A DNA stretch of 64,000 nucleotides from Mycobacterium sp. UM_WGJ (lineage in GTDB: Bacteria > Actinomycetota > Actinomycetes > Mycobacteriales > Mycobacteriaceae). Below are positions 18,944 to 27,614 of the stretch, one piece after another (within the stretch, counting starts at the first letter, position 1; every line of letters begins with the position of its first letter). Location of the stretch: NCBI RefSeq assembly GCF_000455125.1, contig NZ_AUWR01000001.1:1-64000 (forward strand). Reading direction: 5' to 3'. The notes under the pieces are model-generated. The model was not told the DNA's origin. It searched no databases and saw nothing but the letters and a program-made list of their open reading frames with translations. The translations under genes were made by a program, and so were the position numbers.

Positions 18944-19420
18944 CTAGGAGAGCTCGCCGTCGTCGGCGGTGTCGCCTTCTGCCAAGTGGTGCAGGACTCG
19001 TTCGTTGAGGGCGGCGAGCATGTCGAGTTCCGCCGCGGTGAACAGGTCGACGAAGTTGCGGCGCACATCCTCCACGTGTCCGGGCGCCGCTTTCTCGATG
19101 GCGTCGCGGCCGGCCGGCAACAGGCAGACCATGGTGCTGCGAGCGTCGTCCGGGTTGGGTTCCCGGCTGATCAGCCCGTCTTTCTGCATGCGACGCACCT
19201 GATGGGAGAGGCGACTCTTCTCCCAGCTCAATGCTTTACACAGTGCGTGGGCAGGCATGCGGTCGTCGAGAGCCGAAAGCACCGCCAGAACTTCGTAGTC
19301 GGCCCCGGACAGGCCTGACTTCTGCAGACGCCGGTTGAGGTGGGCCTCGATCTGTTGGTGCGCGTGCACGAAGGCCCGCCAGGCGCGGTCTTCGCGCGGG
19401 TTCAGCCAGTTCGGTTCCAT
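18944..19420 (-). CDS. MarR family transcriptional regulator
   Basis: 158-residue winged-helix regulator. The DNA-binding region is HALCKALSWEKSRLSHQVRR with the wing LISREPNPDDARSTMVCLL. Start chosen at ATG 19420 (MEPNWLNPRED), which has GGAGG immediately upstream; ATG 19456 would add 12 residues. Divergent from the NADPH/F420 reductase gene; a perfect inverted repeat lies between them at 19469-19488, so it probably represses both itself and the reductase until a ligand binds (inference). Confidence 0.9.
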   Translation of the reverse strand: MEPNWLNPREDRAWRAFVHAHQQIEAHLNRRLQKSGLSGADYEVLAVLSALDDRMPAHALCKALSWEKSRLSHQVRRMQKDGLISREPNPDDARSTMVCLLPAGRDAIEKAAPGHVEDVRRNFVDLFTAAELDMLAALNERVLHHLAEGDTADDGELS

Positions 19421-19468
19421 CGGCCTCCACACCTCCTCAATTTGTTGACGTGTCATCCAAACCAGCCT

Positions 19469-19488
19469 AAGGTTGAATAGTCAACCTT
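19469..19488. promoter_or_regulatory. Probable MarR operator
   Basis: Perfect 8-bp arms AAGGTTGA and TCAACCTT separated by ATAG, in the 96-bp gap between the marR-like gene and the divergent reductase gene. The half-site TTGA...TCAA form and 20-bp length are typical of MarR dimers. Confidence 0.7.
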
Positions 19489-19516
19489 TTGAGCCTCAGT
19501 ATAGACGGGACACCTC

Positions 19517-20140
19517 ATGAGCAGCATCAGCATCATCGGCACCGGAAACATGGCCCGTGCCATCGGCACGCTGGCGGTAGCCGGCGGCAACACCGTCGAG
19601 ATCATCGGCCGTGACCAGACCAAAGCCGCCGACCTGGCCCGGACTCTCGGCGGCGGCACTACGACGGGAGACTTCGGCGCCGTACCGGCCGGGGACATCG
19701 TCATCGTGGCCCTGTTGTACGCCCACGTCGTCCCGGTAGTCGCCCAGTACGGCGATGCCCTCGCAGGCAAGGTCATCGTCGACATCAGCAACCCCTTCAA
19801 CCCCGCGGCGGACGGGTTGGCCATCCCCGAGAGCACCTCGGTCGCAGACGATGTGGCCAAAGCCGCCCCGGCCAGTGCCAGCGTGGTGAAGGCGTTCAAC
19901 ACCATCTTCGGTGTGGTGCTGGCCCAGGGCCGGCCGCTCGACGTCTTCCTCGCGGGCGACGACACGCGCGCCAAGGCGGCCGTGGCGGAGTTCATCGCCA
20001 GCCTCAAGCTGCGCCCGCTGGACGTCGGCGGGTTGAACATGGCGCACTGGCTGGAAGGAACGGGCCTGGTCATGATGGGCCTCGCCCGTCACGGAGTGGG
20101 CAACTTCGACTTCGCCCTCGGCGCCACCGCTGCCGCCTGA
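19517..20140 (+). CDS. NADPH-dependent F420 reductase-like / NAD(P)-binding Rossmann protein
   Basis: 207-residue Rossmann-fold protein. GxGxxA-type dinucleotide motif in SIIGTGNMARAIG at residues 4-16, then the NADP phosphate-binding EIIGRDQTK, and NAFNT-type central motif seen as VVKAFNTIFG. This is the COG2085 layout of F420:NADP oxidoreductases, which pass hydride between NADPH and F420. The immediate LLM-family neighbour supports an F420 context. Start ATG 19517 with no strong Shine-Dalgarno; divergent from the MarR gene. Confidence 0.82.
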   Translation: MSSISIIGTGNMARAIGTLAVAGGNTVEIIGRDQTKAADLARTLGGGTTTGDFGAVPAGDIVIVALLYAHVVPVVAQYGDALAGKVIVDISNPFNPAADGLAIPESTSVADDVAKAAPASASVVKAFNTIFGVVLAQGRPLDVFLAGDDTRAKAAVAEFIASLKLRPLDVGGLNMAHWLEGTGLVMMGLARHGVGNFDFALGATAAA

Positions 20141-20224
20141 GCCCAGCGCCACTCGTCCACGCGAGGATTGCGCCGGGTGATCCGCGCCCCCGCAATGGTT
20201 GATGGATCACCGAAAGGAATCGCG

Positions 20225-21124
20225 ATGAAACTTGGTTTTGCACTTCCCATCGTCGGGCCCGCTATCAGCAGCGCCGCTGGTCTGAGTGCGTTCTGCCGCG
20301 GACTCGAGGACCTTGGCTACGACACGCTGTGGGTCGGCGATCGCCTGGTCACCCCGGTCGCTATGCAGAGCACCTATCCCGGTAAAGAGCAGCCGTACCC
20401 ACCGCAGATGACCCGCTACCTCGATCCGGTGCTGCTGTGGACCGTCGCCGCTACGGCGACCAGTCGGATCCGGCTGAACGCCAGCACGCTCAGCACGTTC
20501 TACTACGAGCCGCCACACCTGGCCCGGCTGCTGACCACGCTGGACGTGCTCAGCGAAGGCCGCCTTGACGTGGGCGTGGGCATCGGGTGGATGAAGGACG
20601 AACACGACATCGCCCGCAGTGCGAACTGGCGCCGCCGCGGGCAGATGCTCGATGACCTGCTGGCGTTCCTGCACCGGTGGTGGACCACCACCCCGGTGTC
20701 GTGGGACAGCGAGTTCTTCTCGCTGCCGCCGGTCCATGCCGACCTGCGCCCGGTGCAAGTCGGCGGTCCGCCCATCTGGATCGGAGGGGCCAGCGAGGCC
20801 GCGATGCGACGCGTCGGCCGCAGCGGGACCGGCTGGCTCGGGGTCGAAGGACTACAGGACGAGGTCACCGACCACCTGTGGTCGATTGCGCGCCGTGCGG
20901 CCAAGGAAGCCGGCCGCGATCCGGACGCGCTGAAGACGGCCATGCGGATCAACCTCGAACCGGGCACGTCGGTTGAGACTGTTGCCGGCAAGCTCGAGCG
21001 CCTCGCCGGGTCCGGCGCTGACGAGGCGATCGTGGATGCCTTCGCCATGTTCCCCACCCTTGACCAGATGCTTGAGTTCGCCGGCCAGGTGATCGCCCGA
21101 TGGCGTGCTGGTCTGACCGCTTGA
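20225..21124 (+). CDS. LLM class F420-dependent oxidoreductase
   Basis: 299-residue luciferase-like TIM barrel. Hallmarks are MKLGFALPIVGP, the GYDTLWVGDRL strand and helix, the cofactor-contact DVGVGIGWMKDEH and the glycine-rich GGPPIWIGGASEAAMRR. Such enzymes reduce or oxidise varied substrates with F420. ATG 20225 is chosen because AAAGGAATCGCG precedes it. It follows the NADPH/F420 reductase by 84 bp in the same direction, so the pair may form a small F420 redox module. Substrate unknown. Confidence 0.88.
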   Translation: MKLGFALPIVGPAISSAAGLSAFCRGLEDLGYDTLWVGDRLVTPVAMQSTYPGKEQPYPPQMTRYLDPVLLWTVAATATSRIRLNASTLSTFYYEPPHLARLLTTLDVLSEGRLDVGVGIGWMKDEHDIARSANWRRRGQMLDDLLAFLHRWWTTTPVSWDSEFFSLPPVHADLRPVQVGGPPIWIGGASEAAMRRVGRSGTGWLGVEGLQDEVTDHLWSIARRAAKEAGRDPDALKTAMRINLEPGTSVETVAGKLERLAGSGADEAIVDAFAMFPTLDQMLEFAGQVIARWRAGLTA

Positions 21125-21158
21125 TCGTCGTAGCTACCCCGGATGCGTAGCCGACTAT

Positions 21159-21671
21159 TTAGGTGGCGTCCTCGGCACCCAGCGCAGCGATGTCGGTCAG
21201 TTGCGCCACGATCCGGTCGGCCACGGCGGCATCCAGCGCCACGATGTGCACCGCGCCCGCCGACGACGCGGTGGTCACCCGCACATTGGCCAGCCCCAGC
21301 AGACGGTCCAGCGGACCCCGGTAGGTGTCGACGGTCTGCACCCGCGAGATCGGCGCGATCCGGCGCTCCTGCACCAACCACCCGGTGCGGGTGTAGACCG
21401 CCTGGTCACTGACGTCCCACCGGTGCACTTGGTAGCGCCACAGCGGGGCGATCACCGCCGAGACCAGAAACCCCACGGCGGTGACCCCGATAGCGGCGCC
21501 GTGCAGCCAGGCCAGCCGCTCGTCGGCTATCGCCCAACCCACCTGCAGCAGCGCCAGAAACAGCCAGGGCACCGCGCCGACCAGCGCCCAGACCAACGGC
21601 GCTCGGGAGCTGGGCGGATTGGTGGGATCGACCAGGCTGATCTCCGGAGACCCGTCTGCGTGCTGCGCCAT
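21159..21671 (-). CDS. Small membrane protein with PH domain (YdbS-like)
   Basis: 170-residue protein with two membrane helices (about 28-48 and 55-80) followed by one bPH2/DUF304 domain: WDVSDQAVYTRTGWLVQERR then ISRVQTVDTYRGPLDRLLGL. It is the size and layout of Bacillus YdbS, usually next to YdbT. Its likely partner is 17327-18820, separated by the MarR/reductase/LLM cassette. Start ATG 21671 was preferred; the upstream frame enters the divergent SDR promoter. Confidence 0.83.
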   Translation of the reverse strand: MAQHADGSPEISLVDPTNPPSSRAPLVWALVGAVPWLFLALLQVGWAIADERLAWLHGAAIGVTAVGFLVSAVIAPLWRYQVHRWDVSDQAVYTRTGWLVQERRIAPISRVQTVDTYRGPLDRLLGLANVRVTTASSAGAVHIVALDAAVADRIVAQLTDIAALGAEDAT

Positions 21672-21780
21672 GTAGGAGAGGATGTCAGGACGCAGGCTGC
21701 GCCGCACCGTCGACCGTGCGACCGTGCGACCGGCGAAATTCCACCCGGCGCACGATGCGTCACCTGAGTATCGTTGTCGC

Positions 21781-22704
21781 ATGAGTAGCCGGGACCGATG
21801 GGCTGCGGAAGATGTGCCGGATCAAAACGGCCGTGTCGCGGTAATTACCGGCTCCAACACGGGAATCGGCTATCACACCGCGGAGATACTCGCCGGGCAC
21901 GGCGCGCTGGTGGTGCTGGCGGTGCGCGACCTCGAGAAGGGCAGCGCGGCGGCGAAACGGATCCGCAACGCGCACCCGCAGGCAAGCGTCGAGGTCCAAG
22001 AACTCGATCTCAGTTCGCTGGCGTCGGTCCGCGAAGCCGCCGAGGCCTTGGGCACCGCCCACCCCCGCATCGATCTGCTGATCAACAACGCCGGCGTCAT
22101 GTACACGCCCAAACAGCGCACCGTCGACGGCTTCGAGCTGCAGTTCGGCGTCAACCATCTGGGGCACTTCGCCCTGACCGGCCTGTTGCTGCCGCGGATG
22201 CTGCGGGTGAAGGGGTCCCGCGTGGTGACCGTCAGCAGTATGGCGCACCGGATCATGGCCGCGATCCACTTCGACGACCTGCAGTGGGAGCACGGCTACA
22301 ACCGGATCGCCGCCTACGGGCAGTCCAAGCTGGCCAATCTGATGTTCACCTACGAACTGCAGCGCCGCCTGGGCGCCAAACGCCGCTCGACCATCGCCGT
22401 CGCCGCGCACCCCGGCACCGCCAACACCGAACTGACCCGGCACCTGCCGCCGTTGCTACGTCCCGCGGACCGCTTGCTGACGCCCCTGGTCGTGCAAAGC
22501 GCCGCGATAGGCGCGCTGCCCACGCTGCGTGCCGCCACCGACCCCGGGGTGACCGGCGGACAGTACTTCGGTCCGAGCGGCATCGGTGAACAGCGCGGAT
22601 ATCCCAAGCTGGTGGACGCCAGCAAGCAGGCGCACGACGTCGAGTTGCAGCAGCGGTTGTGGGCGGTGTCGCAGGAGCTGACAGGAATCACCTTCCCGGT
22701 CTGA
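21781..22704 (+). CDS. Short-chain dehydrogenase/reductase (retinol dehydrogenase-like)
   Basis: 307-residue NAD(P)-dependent SDR. Cofactor motif TGSNTGIG, structural NNAGVMYTP, catalytic Ser in VTVSSMAHRI and YxxxK in AAYGQSKLAN. The extended C-terminus is typical of WW-domain-oxidoreductase/retinol dehydrogenase-like members. Corresponds to Rv0439c, which lies next to groEL2 in M. tuberculosis; here about 7 kb intervenes. moeA starts 15 bp downstream. Confidence 0.9.
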   Translation: MSSRDRWAAEDVPDQNGRVAVITGSNTGIGYHTAEILAGHGALVVLAVRDLEKGSAAAKRIRNAHPQASVEVQELDLSSLASVREAAEALGTAHPRIDLLINNAGVMYTPKQRTVDGFELQFGVNHLGHFALTGLLLPRMLRVKGSRVVTVSSMAHRIMAAIHFDDLQWEHGYNRIAAYGQSKLANLMFTYELQRRLGAKRRSTIAVAAHPGTANTELTRHLPPLLRPADRLLTPLVVQSAAIGALPTLRAATDPGVTGGQYFGPSGIGEQRGYPKLVDASKQAHDVELQQRLWAVSQELTGITFPV

Positions 22705-22718
22705 GTCAGACTGTCGGG

Positions 22719-23936
22719 ATGCGATCCGTCGAAGAGCACCAGCGGGCCGTCACCGACCTGATCCAGGCCCGACCACCGGTCACGGTCGCACTGGCCGACG
22801 CCGAGGGACTGGTACTGGCCGCGGACGTGATCGCACCGATCCCGCTGCCGGTCTTCGACAACTCCGGGATGGACGGCTACGCCGTGCTCGCCGACGACAT
22901 CGCCACGGCGACACCTGAAACGCCGGTGAGATTGCCCGTCACCGAGGACATTCCGGCCGGACGCACCGATATCCCCACGATCACCCCGGGAACCGCGCAC
23001 CGCATCATGACCGGGGCACCGATCCCCTACGGCGCCGACGGGGTGATCCCGGTCGAGGCCACCGACGGCGGCACCGACGTGGTCCAGATCAACGCCGCCA
23101 CCGCCAAGGGCCGCCACATCCGCCGGGCCGGCGGCGACGTCGCCGAGGGCGCCACCGTGCTCTGGGCGGGCCAACTCGTCAGTGCTCCGGCGGCCGGCCT
23201 GGCCTCGGCGCTGGGTCTGGCCGAGTTGACGGTGCGGCCCCGGCAGCGAGTGCTGGTGATCTCCACCGGTTCTGAACTGATCGAACCCGGCACGCCGCTG
23301 GAGCCCGGTCAGATCTATGAATCCAACGGGGTGATGCTGGCGGCCGCGGTACGTGACGCCGGCGCCGAGGTGGTGGCCGCCGTGACGGTCGCCGACGACA
23401 CCGCAGCGTTCACCGAAGTCCTCGACCGCTACGGCGTACGTGACGGGGCGGTGGATCTGGTGATCACCAGCGGCGGGGTCAGCGCGGGAGCCTACGAGGT
23501 GGTCAAGGACGTCTTCGGGCGCGACGGCGATCAGGGCGTGCACTTCGTCAAGGTGGCGATGCAGCCCGGGATGCCGCAGGGCATCGGCCGCGTCGGCGCC
23601 GCGGCCATCATCACGCTGCCGGGCAACCCGGTCAGCGCCCAAGTGTCCTTCGAGGTCTTCGTCCGGCCCGCGCTGCGCCGGGCGATGGACCTGCCCAAGC
23701 CGGATCGCCCGCGCCGCACCGCGGTACTGAGCGAGAAGCTGGTCTCGCCAGCCGGCAAGCGGCAGTTCCGGCGCGGGCTGCTCGACTACGAAACCGGGAC
23801 CGTCACCAACTACGGGCCGCCGGCCTCGCACCATCTGCGCTACCTGGCGTCGGCCAACTGCCTCCTGGACATCGCTGACGAGGTGACCGAGCTGCCGGTG
23901 GGCACCGAGGTGGAAGTCTGGGACCTGACCGGCTGA
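22719..23936 (+). CDS. moeA2: Molybdopterin molybdenumtransferase MoeA
   Basis: 405 residues, the length I recall for M. tuberculosis MoeA2 (Rv0438c). MoeA inserts molybdate into adenylylated molybdopterin. Visible motifs are PVFDNSGMDGYAV near the N-terminus, PAGRTDIPTITPGTAHRIMT, the MPT-binding core VISTGSEL with ESNG, then TSGGVSAGAYE and LPGNPVSAQVSFEVFV. Start ATG 22719 (MRSVEEHQRAV). In operon orientation with the SDR upstream; the paired 36-bp repeat lies just downstream. Confidence 0.93.
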   Translation: MRSVEEHQRAVTDLIQARPPVTVALADAEGLVLAADVIAPIPLPVFDNSGMDGYAVLADDIATATPETPVRLPVTEDIPAGRTDIPTITPGTAHRIMTGAPIPYGADGVIPVEATDGGTDVVQINAATAKGRHIRRAGGDVAEGATVLWAGQLVSAPAAGLASALGLAELTVRPRQRVLVISTGSELIEPGTPLEPGQIYESNGVMLAAAVRDAGAEVVAAVTVADDTAAFTEVLDRYGVRDGAVDLVITSGGVSAGAYEVVKDVFGRDGDQGVHFVKVAMQPGMPQGIGRVGAAAIITLPGNPVSAQVSFEVFVRPALRRAMDLPKPDRPRRTAVLSEKLVSPAGKRQFRRGLLDYETGTVTNYGPPASHHLRYLASANCLLDIADEVTELPVGTEVEVWDLTG

Positions 23937-23944
23937 TGCCCGGC

Positions 23945-24038
23945 AGGAGAGCCGAAGCTGGGACCGCCGCATAGATCCCGGCGGTTCAGCGAGGCTCGAC
24001 GAAGGAGAGCCGAAGCTGGGACCGCCGCATAGATCCCG
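23945..24038. repeat. Direct repeat and dispersed family-A repeat between moeA2 and psd
   Basis: A 36-bp unit beginning AGGAGAGCCGAAGCTGGGAC occurs twice without mismatch, at 23945-23980 and 24003-24038. The second copy, with the preceding GCGGTTCAGCGAGGCTCGAC, makes a complete 46-bp family-A element at 23981-24026. Related elements are at 37191-37236, 40690-40726 and 53949-53994. Confidence 0.9.
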
Positions 24039-24057
24039 CAGCTTCTAAGATGTCCCA

Positions 24058-24765
24058 ATGGCCAGACGCCCCCGCGCAGCAGATGATCCCGGCGGTCTTC
24101 GGCACCTGATCGAGCTGGTGCGCTCGACGGTGCCGCCGATGCACAGCGCCGGGCTGCCGTTCATCGGCAGTGCGCTGGGTGTGGCGCTGCTGGGACGCAA
24201 CCAGCGGTGGCTGCGCGGCGCCGGGTTGCTGGCCGCAGGAGCCTGCGCCGGGTTCTTCCGGCATCCGCACCGGGTGCCACCGACTCGCCCCGGTGTGGTG
24301 GTGGCCCCGGCCGACGGCATGGTCTGCCTGGTCGACTCGGCACCCCCGCCACCGGAGCTGGATCTGCCGGACACCCCGCTGCCGCGGGTCAGCATCTTCA
24401 TGTCGGTCTTCGACGCCCACGTGCAACGGGCTCCGATCGGCGGTGAGGTCATCGAGGTGGTGCACCGGGCCGGCCGGTTCGGGTCCGCGGACCGCCCAGA
24501 AGCCGCCGAGGACAACGAGCGCAACAGCGTGCGGATCCGTACCGCCGAAGGTGCCGAGGTGATCGCCGTGCAGGTCGCCGGGCTGGTCGCCCGGCGCATT
24601 CTGTGCAACGCCCGGCCCGGTGACCATCTGGCGATCGGCGATACCTACGGCCTGATCCGCTTCGGCTCGCGACTCGACGTCTACCTGCCGGTCGGAACGC
24701 GACCGCTGGTCGGCGTCGGCCAGCGCATGGTCGCCGGCGAGACCGTCCTAGCCGACCTGTCATGA
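24058..24765 (+). CDS. psd: Phosphatidylserine decarboxylase proenzyme
   Basis: 235 residues. Decarboxylates phosphatidylserine to phosphatidylethanolamine at the membrane using a pyruvoyl group made by self-cleavage. The cleavage site is the Gly203-Ser204 pair in [13 protein letters not shown], the short actinobacterial/archaeal form of the LGST motif; the upstream APADGMV and [14 protein letters not shown] blocks are family hallmarks. A hydrophobic stretch at 32-65 probably anchors it. Overlaps pssA by 4 bases (ATGA). Matches Rv0437c. Confidence 0.95.
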   Translation: MARRPRAADDPGGLRHLIELVRSTVPPMHSAGLPFIGSALGVALLGRNQRWLRGAGLLAAGACAGFFRHPHRVPPTRPGVVVAPADGMVCLVDSAPPPPELDLPDTPLPRVSIFMSVFDAHVQRAPIGGEVIEVVHRAGRFGSADRPEAAEDNERNSVRIRTAEGAEVIAVQVAGLVARRILCNARPGDHLAIGDTYGLIRFGSRLDVYLPVGTRPLVGVGQRMVAGETVLADLS

Positions 24766-25664
24766 CGACTCCCGCCCAGCAGGCCCGCAGCCGGGGCACG
24801 GTGGGTCTGCACATCCTGCCCAGCTCCATGACGGTGCTGGCGATTTGCGCCGGCCTGACCTCGATCAAGTACGCGCTGGACGGCCAACCGCATCTCGCGA
24901 TGGCGCTGATCGCCGCCGCCGCCATCCTCGACGGTCTGGACGGCCGGGTGGCACGCATCCTGGACGCCGAGTCGCGGATGGGTGCCGAGATCGACTCCCT
25001 TGCTGACGCCGTCGATTTCGGGGTGGCGCCCGCGGTGGTGATCTATGTGACGCTGCTGTCGACACAGCCGGCGGGCTGGATCGTGGTGCTGCTGTATGCG
25101 GTGTGCGTGGTGCTGCGGCTGGCCCGGTTCAACACGCTGCTCGACGACGCCACCCTGCCGGCCTACACCCGGGAGTTCTTCGTCGGGATGCCCGCACCGG
25201 CCGGTGCCATCACCCTGATGGGCCTGCTGGCCGCCAAGCTGCAGTTCGGCGACGGCTGGTGGACGTCACAGTGGTTCACCTGCATCTGGGTGGTGGGCAC
25301 CTCGATGCTGCTGGTCAGCCGAATCCCGATGCGCAAGATGCACGCCGTGTCGGTGCCGCCGCACCTGGCCGCGGTCCTGCTGGCGGTGCTGGCGCTGGTG
25401 GCCGCGGCGGCTTTCCTGTTCCCCTACGTGCTGGTGCTGGTGCTGATCGGGCTGTACCTGTGCACCATCCCATTCTCGGTCCGCAGTCAGCGCTGGGTCG
25501 CCGCACACCCGGAGGCCTGGGAGGACGCGCCCCGGGAGCGCAGGGCCGCGCGGCGGGCGATTCGCCGGGCACAGCCGGGCCGTCGCCCGGGGGTGCGGCG
25601 CGGCATCCGTCGACCCAGTGGGCAGTCGATGGCCCGGTTGCGGCTACGCAAGCCTGGCCGGTAG
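24762..25664 (+). CDS. pssA: CDP-diacylglycerol-serine O-phosphatidyltransferase
   Basis: 300-residue membrane enzyme that joins CDP-diacylglycerol and serine to give phosphatidylserine, the substrate of the psd product encoded just upstream. The CDP-alcohol phosphatidyltransferase motif DGxxAR(x8)GxxxDxxxD is visible as DGRVAR...GAEIDSLAD near residues 52-75. About eight membrane helices follow, then an Arg-rich cytoplasmic tail of roughly 50 residues ([18 protein letters not shown]), longer than usual. Matches Rv0436c. Confidence 0.95.
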   Translation: MTTPAQQARSRGTVGLHILPSSMTVLAICAGLTSIKYALDGQPHLAMALIAAAAILDGLDGRVARILDAESRMGAEIDSLADAVDFGVAPAVVIYVTLLSTQPAGWIVVLLYAVCVVLRLARFNTLLDDATLPAYTREFFVGMPAPAGAITLMGLLAAKLQFGDGWWTSQWFTCIWVVGTSMLLVSRIPMRKMHAVSVPPHLAAVLLAVLALVAAAAFLFPYVLVLVLIGLYLCTIPFSVRSQRWVAAHPEAWEDAPRERRAARRAIRRAQPGRRPGVRRGIRRPSGQSMARLRLRKPGR

Positions 25665-25673
25665 CGCCGGCGA

Positions 25674-26228
25674 CTAGCGGGCGCAGTAGCCCTGTGTCGC
25701 CGAGGACAACGCCCGCCGGTAGAACTCGTCGAGCTGTCGTGCGTCGCTGACGGTTCGGGTTGCCTCGTCGAGTTGGCCGGCGCAATCGGGTGAGTGCAGC
25801 AGCTCCCATCGGCGGCCGATCTGGGCCAGCATGATCTGGTTGAAGCCGTCGATGCGTGCCCGTGAGGCCGCCAGCTCGGGAGCGGTGGACGGGGCCTCCG
25901 CCGGGTCCAGCTTCCACTGGGCGAACCGGTAGTGCTCGGCGGCCTCGGTCGCGGCGATCTGGTCGGCGAAGATCCGCCGCACATAGTCGGGGTCGAGGTC
26001 TTTCCCGGCGGCCTCGGTCGCCAGCTTCACCAGTTGCTGGTCGACCCGGGCCGGGTCCTCGATGGCACCGCCGGTCTGCCATTTGATCGCCGCCACGTCG
26101 TCGGCGACCTGGAGCCGCTGGGCCGCCGCATCCACCAGGTCGGACAACGGGGTGGCACCCTCGGCCCGGGCCGGAGGGGCCAGCAGCAGGACCGCGCAGA
26201 GCACCACCGTCAGAGTCTGTGACCGCAT
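25674..26228 (-). CDS. Secreted chorismate mutase (AroQ gamma type)
   Basis: 184 residues, closely resembling M. tuberculosis Rv1885c (*MtCM) as I remember it. It converts chorismate to prephenate outside the cytoplasm. A signal peptide of about 22 residues ends PARA. The mature part carries DAAAQRLQVADDVAAIKW, QQLVKLATEAAGKDLDPDYV, QIAATEAAEHYRFAQWKL and the Cys pair (SPDCAGQ and QGYCAR) that forms the disulphide in *MtCM. It sits between pssA and the AAA ATPase gene, which are adjacent in M. tuberculosis, on the opposite strand. Physiological role outside the cell is uncertain. Confidence 0.92.
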   Translation of the reverse strand: MRSQTLTVVLCAVLLLAPPARAEGATPLSDLVDAAAQRLQVADDVAAIKWQTGGAIEDPARVDQQLVKLATEAAGKDLDPDYVRRIFADQIAATEAAEHYRFAQWKLDPAEAPSTAPELAASRARIDGFNQIMLAQIGRRWELLHSPDCAGQLDEATRTVSDARQLDEFYRRALSSATQGYCAR

Positions 26229-26289
26229 GGGCTCTATTTAAGCGCGTGGCAAAACCACACTGCGGCTGTCGAGCGTTTGACGGCACCAC

Positions 26290-27534
26290 CTAGTTAGGTT
26301 CCGGTGGTGCTTGGGGTTGGAAGGGTTGGTACCACCACCATTGGGCGCGTTCACCGGTGGGCCCGGGGCACGGCGCCACCGTGGGCGGGGGCCGCTTGGG
26401 TGGGCGGGCCAGCAATGCGGCACTCAGTGGTCGGTCGGTGTCATCGGTGACGGTGAGGCTGGCGGCGTCTCCGGTGATGGTGATCAGACCGCGGTGATGT
26501 AACCGGTGGTGATAAGGGCAGACCAGCACCAGGTTGTTCAGTTCGGTTTCGCCGCCGTCTTCCCAATGCCGGATGTGATGGGCGTGCAACCCTCGGGTGG
26601 CCCCACAACCGGGAACCACGCAGCAGCGGTCACGGTGCTCAAGGGCCCGGCGCAGCCGGCGGCTGATTCCGCGGGTGGTGCGGCCGGCGCCGATGACCTC
26701 ACCGGCGCGCTCGAACCACACCTCAAAGCTGGCGTCGCACAGCAGGTATCGGCGTTCCTCTTCCGACAGCAGTGGCCCCAGGTGCAGTGCCGCGACCCGG
26801 TCCTTGACGTCGAGGTGCGCTACCACCGTGGTGTGGAGTCCGTGCGGCCGGCGTGCGGACTCGACGTCCCATCCGGTCTCGACCAGACGCATGAACGCAT
26901 CCGCAGTAGTCGGCAACGGAGGCGCCTGATCTGTTGTGCGGCCCTCGTGGTCGTGTTTCCACTCGGCCATCAGGGCGTCCAGATGAGACTGCAGTGCCGC
27001 ATCGAACTTGGCCGCGTCGAGGTGATCGAGTTTGATCCGCCAGCAGCTGCCCTGCTCGTCGGTGACTTTCGTGATCGATCGCGCCGGCTCGGGCCGGTGA
27101 TCGGGTTCGGGGCGCGGCTCCAGCTTGACCGCGGTGCGTAGTTGGCTGACGGTGGCCACGGCGGCTAGCTGGGCGTAGTGCTCGTCGGAACCGTCGGCGG
27201 CCCGCCCGGCGATGACCCCGACCTGATCGAGGGAGACGCGACCGTCCCGCAGGCCCTGGACGCAGCGGGGAAACTCTTCGGCTCGATGGGCCACCGTGGC
27301 GATGGTGTGGGCATTGCCCGGTGACACCCCGGTCTTCCAGGCCAGCAGCGCAGCGACAGACCGCGCTCCGGTGGCGCCCCACAGCTGCTCGCGGTCGATC
27401 TCTGCAGTGATGTCCACGATGCGTCCATCGATCGCGTTGCGCTGACCGGTCAACTCGGCCAGCTCCTCGAAGAGCACCTCAAGACGCGCGCCCGGATGCA
27501 CTTCGGCACTGGCTGACGGCGCGATCGAGGACAT
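26290..27534 (-). CDS. DUF222 / HNH endonuclease-domain protein (13E12 family)
   Basis: 414 residues with an N-terminal DUF222 helical region (LEELAELTGQRNAIDGRI ... TGARSVAALLAWKTGVSPGNA) and a C-terminal HNH module: CCVVPGCGATRGLHAHHIRH, then ELNNLVLVCPYHHRLHH. Zn-binding Cys pairs and the catalytic His-Asn-His set are intact. The family, including the REP13E12 genes, is multi-copy in mycobacteria and often mobile or of unknown function. The C-terminus is Pro/Trp-rich. Start ATG 27534 preferred; an in-frame GTG at 27585 is possible. Interposed with the chorismate mutase gene between pssA and the ATPase. Confidence 0.9.
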   Translation of the reverse strand: MSSIAPSASAEVHPGARLEVLFEELAELTGQRNAIDGRIVDITAEIDREQLWGATGARSVAALLAWKTGVSPGNAHTIATVAHRAEEFPRCVQGLRDGRVSLDQVGVIAGRAADGSDEHYAQLAAVATVSQLRTAVKLEPRPEPDHRPEPARSITKVTDEQGSCWRIKLDHLDAAKFDAALQSHLDALMAEWKHDHEGRTTDQAPPLPTTADAFMRLVETGWDVESARRPHGLHTTVVAHLDVKDRVAALHLGPLLSEEERRYLLCDASFEVWFERAGEVIGAGRTTRGISRRLRRALEHRDRCCVVPGCGATRGLHAHHIRHWEDGGETELNNLVLVCPYHHRLHHRGLITITGDAASLTVTDDTDRPLSAALLARPPKRPPPTVAPCPGPTGERAQWWWYQPFQPQAPPEPN

Positions 27535-27614
27535 GCCATCAGCATCGCAGAGGGGTACGACACGGCCGGGCACGTCGATTGCCACGCACGAGGAAGTCCG
27601 CGTAATTTGACCGG

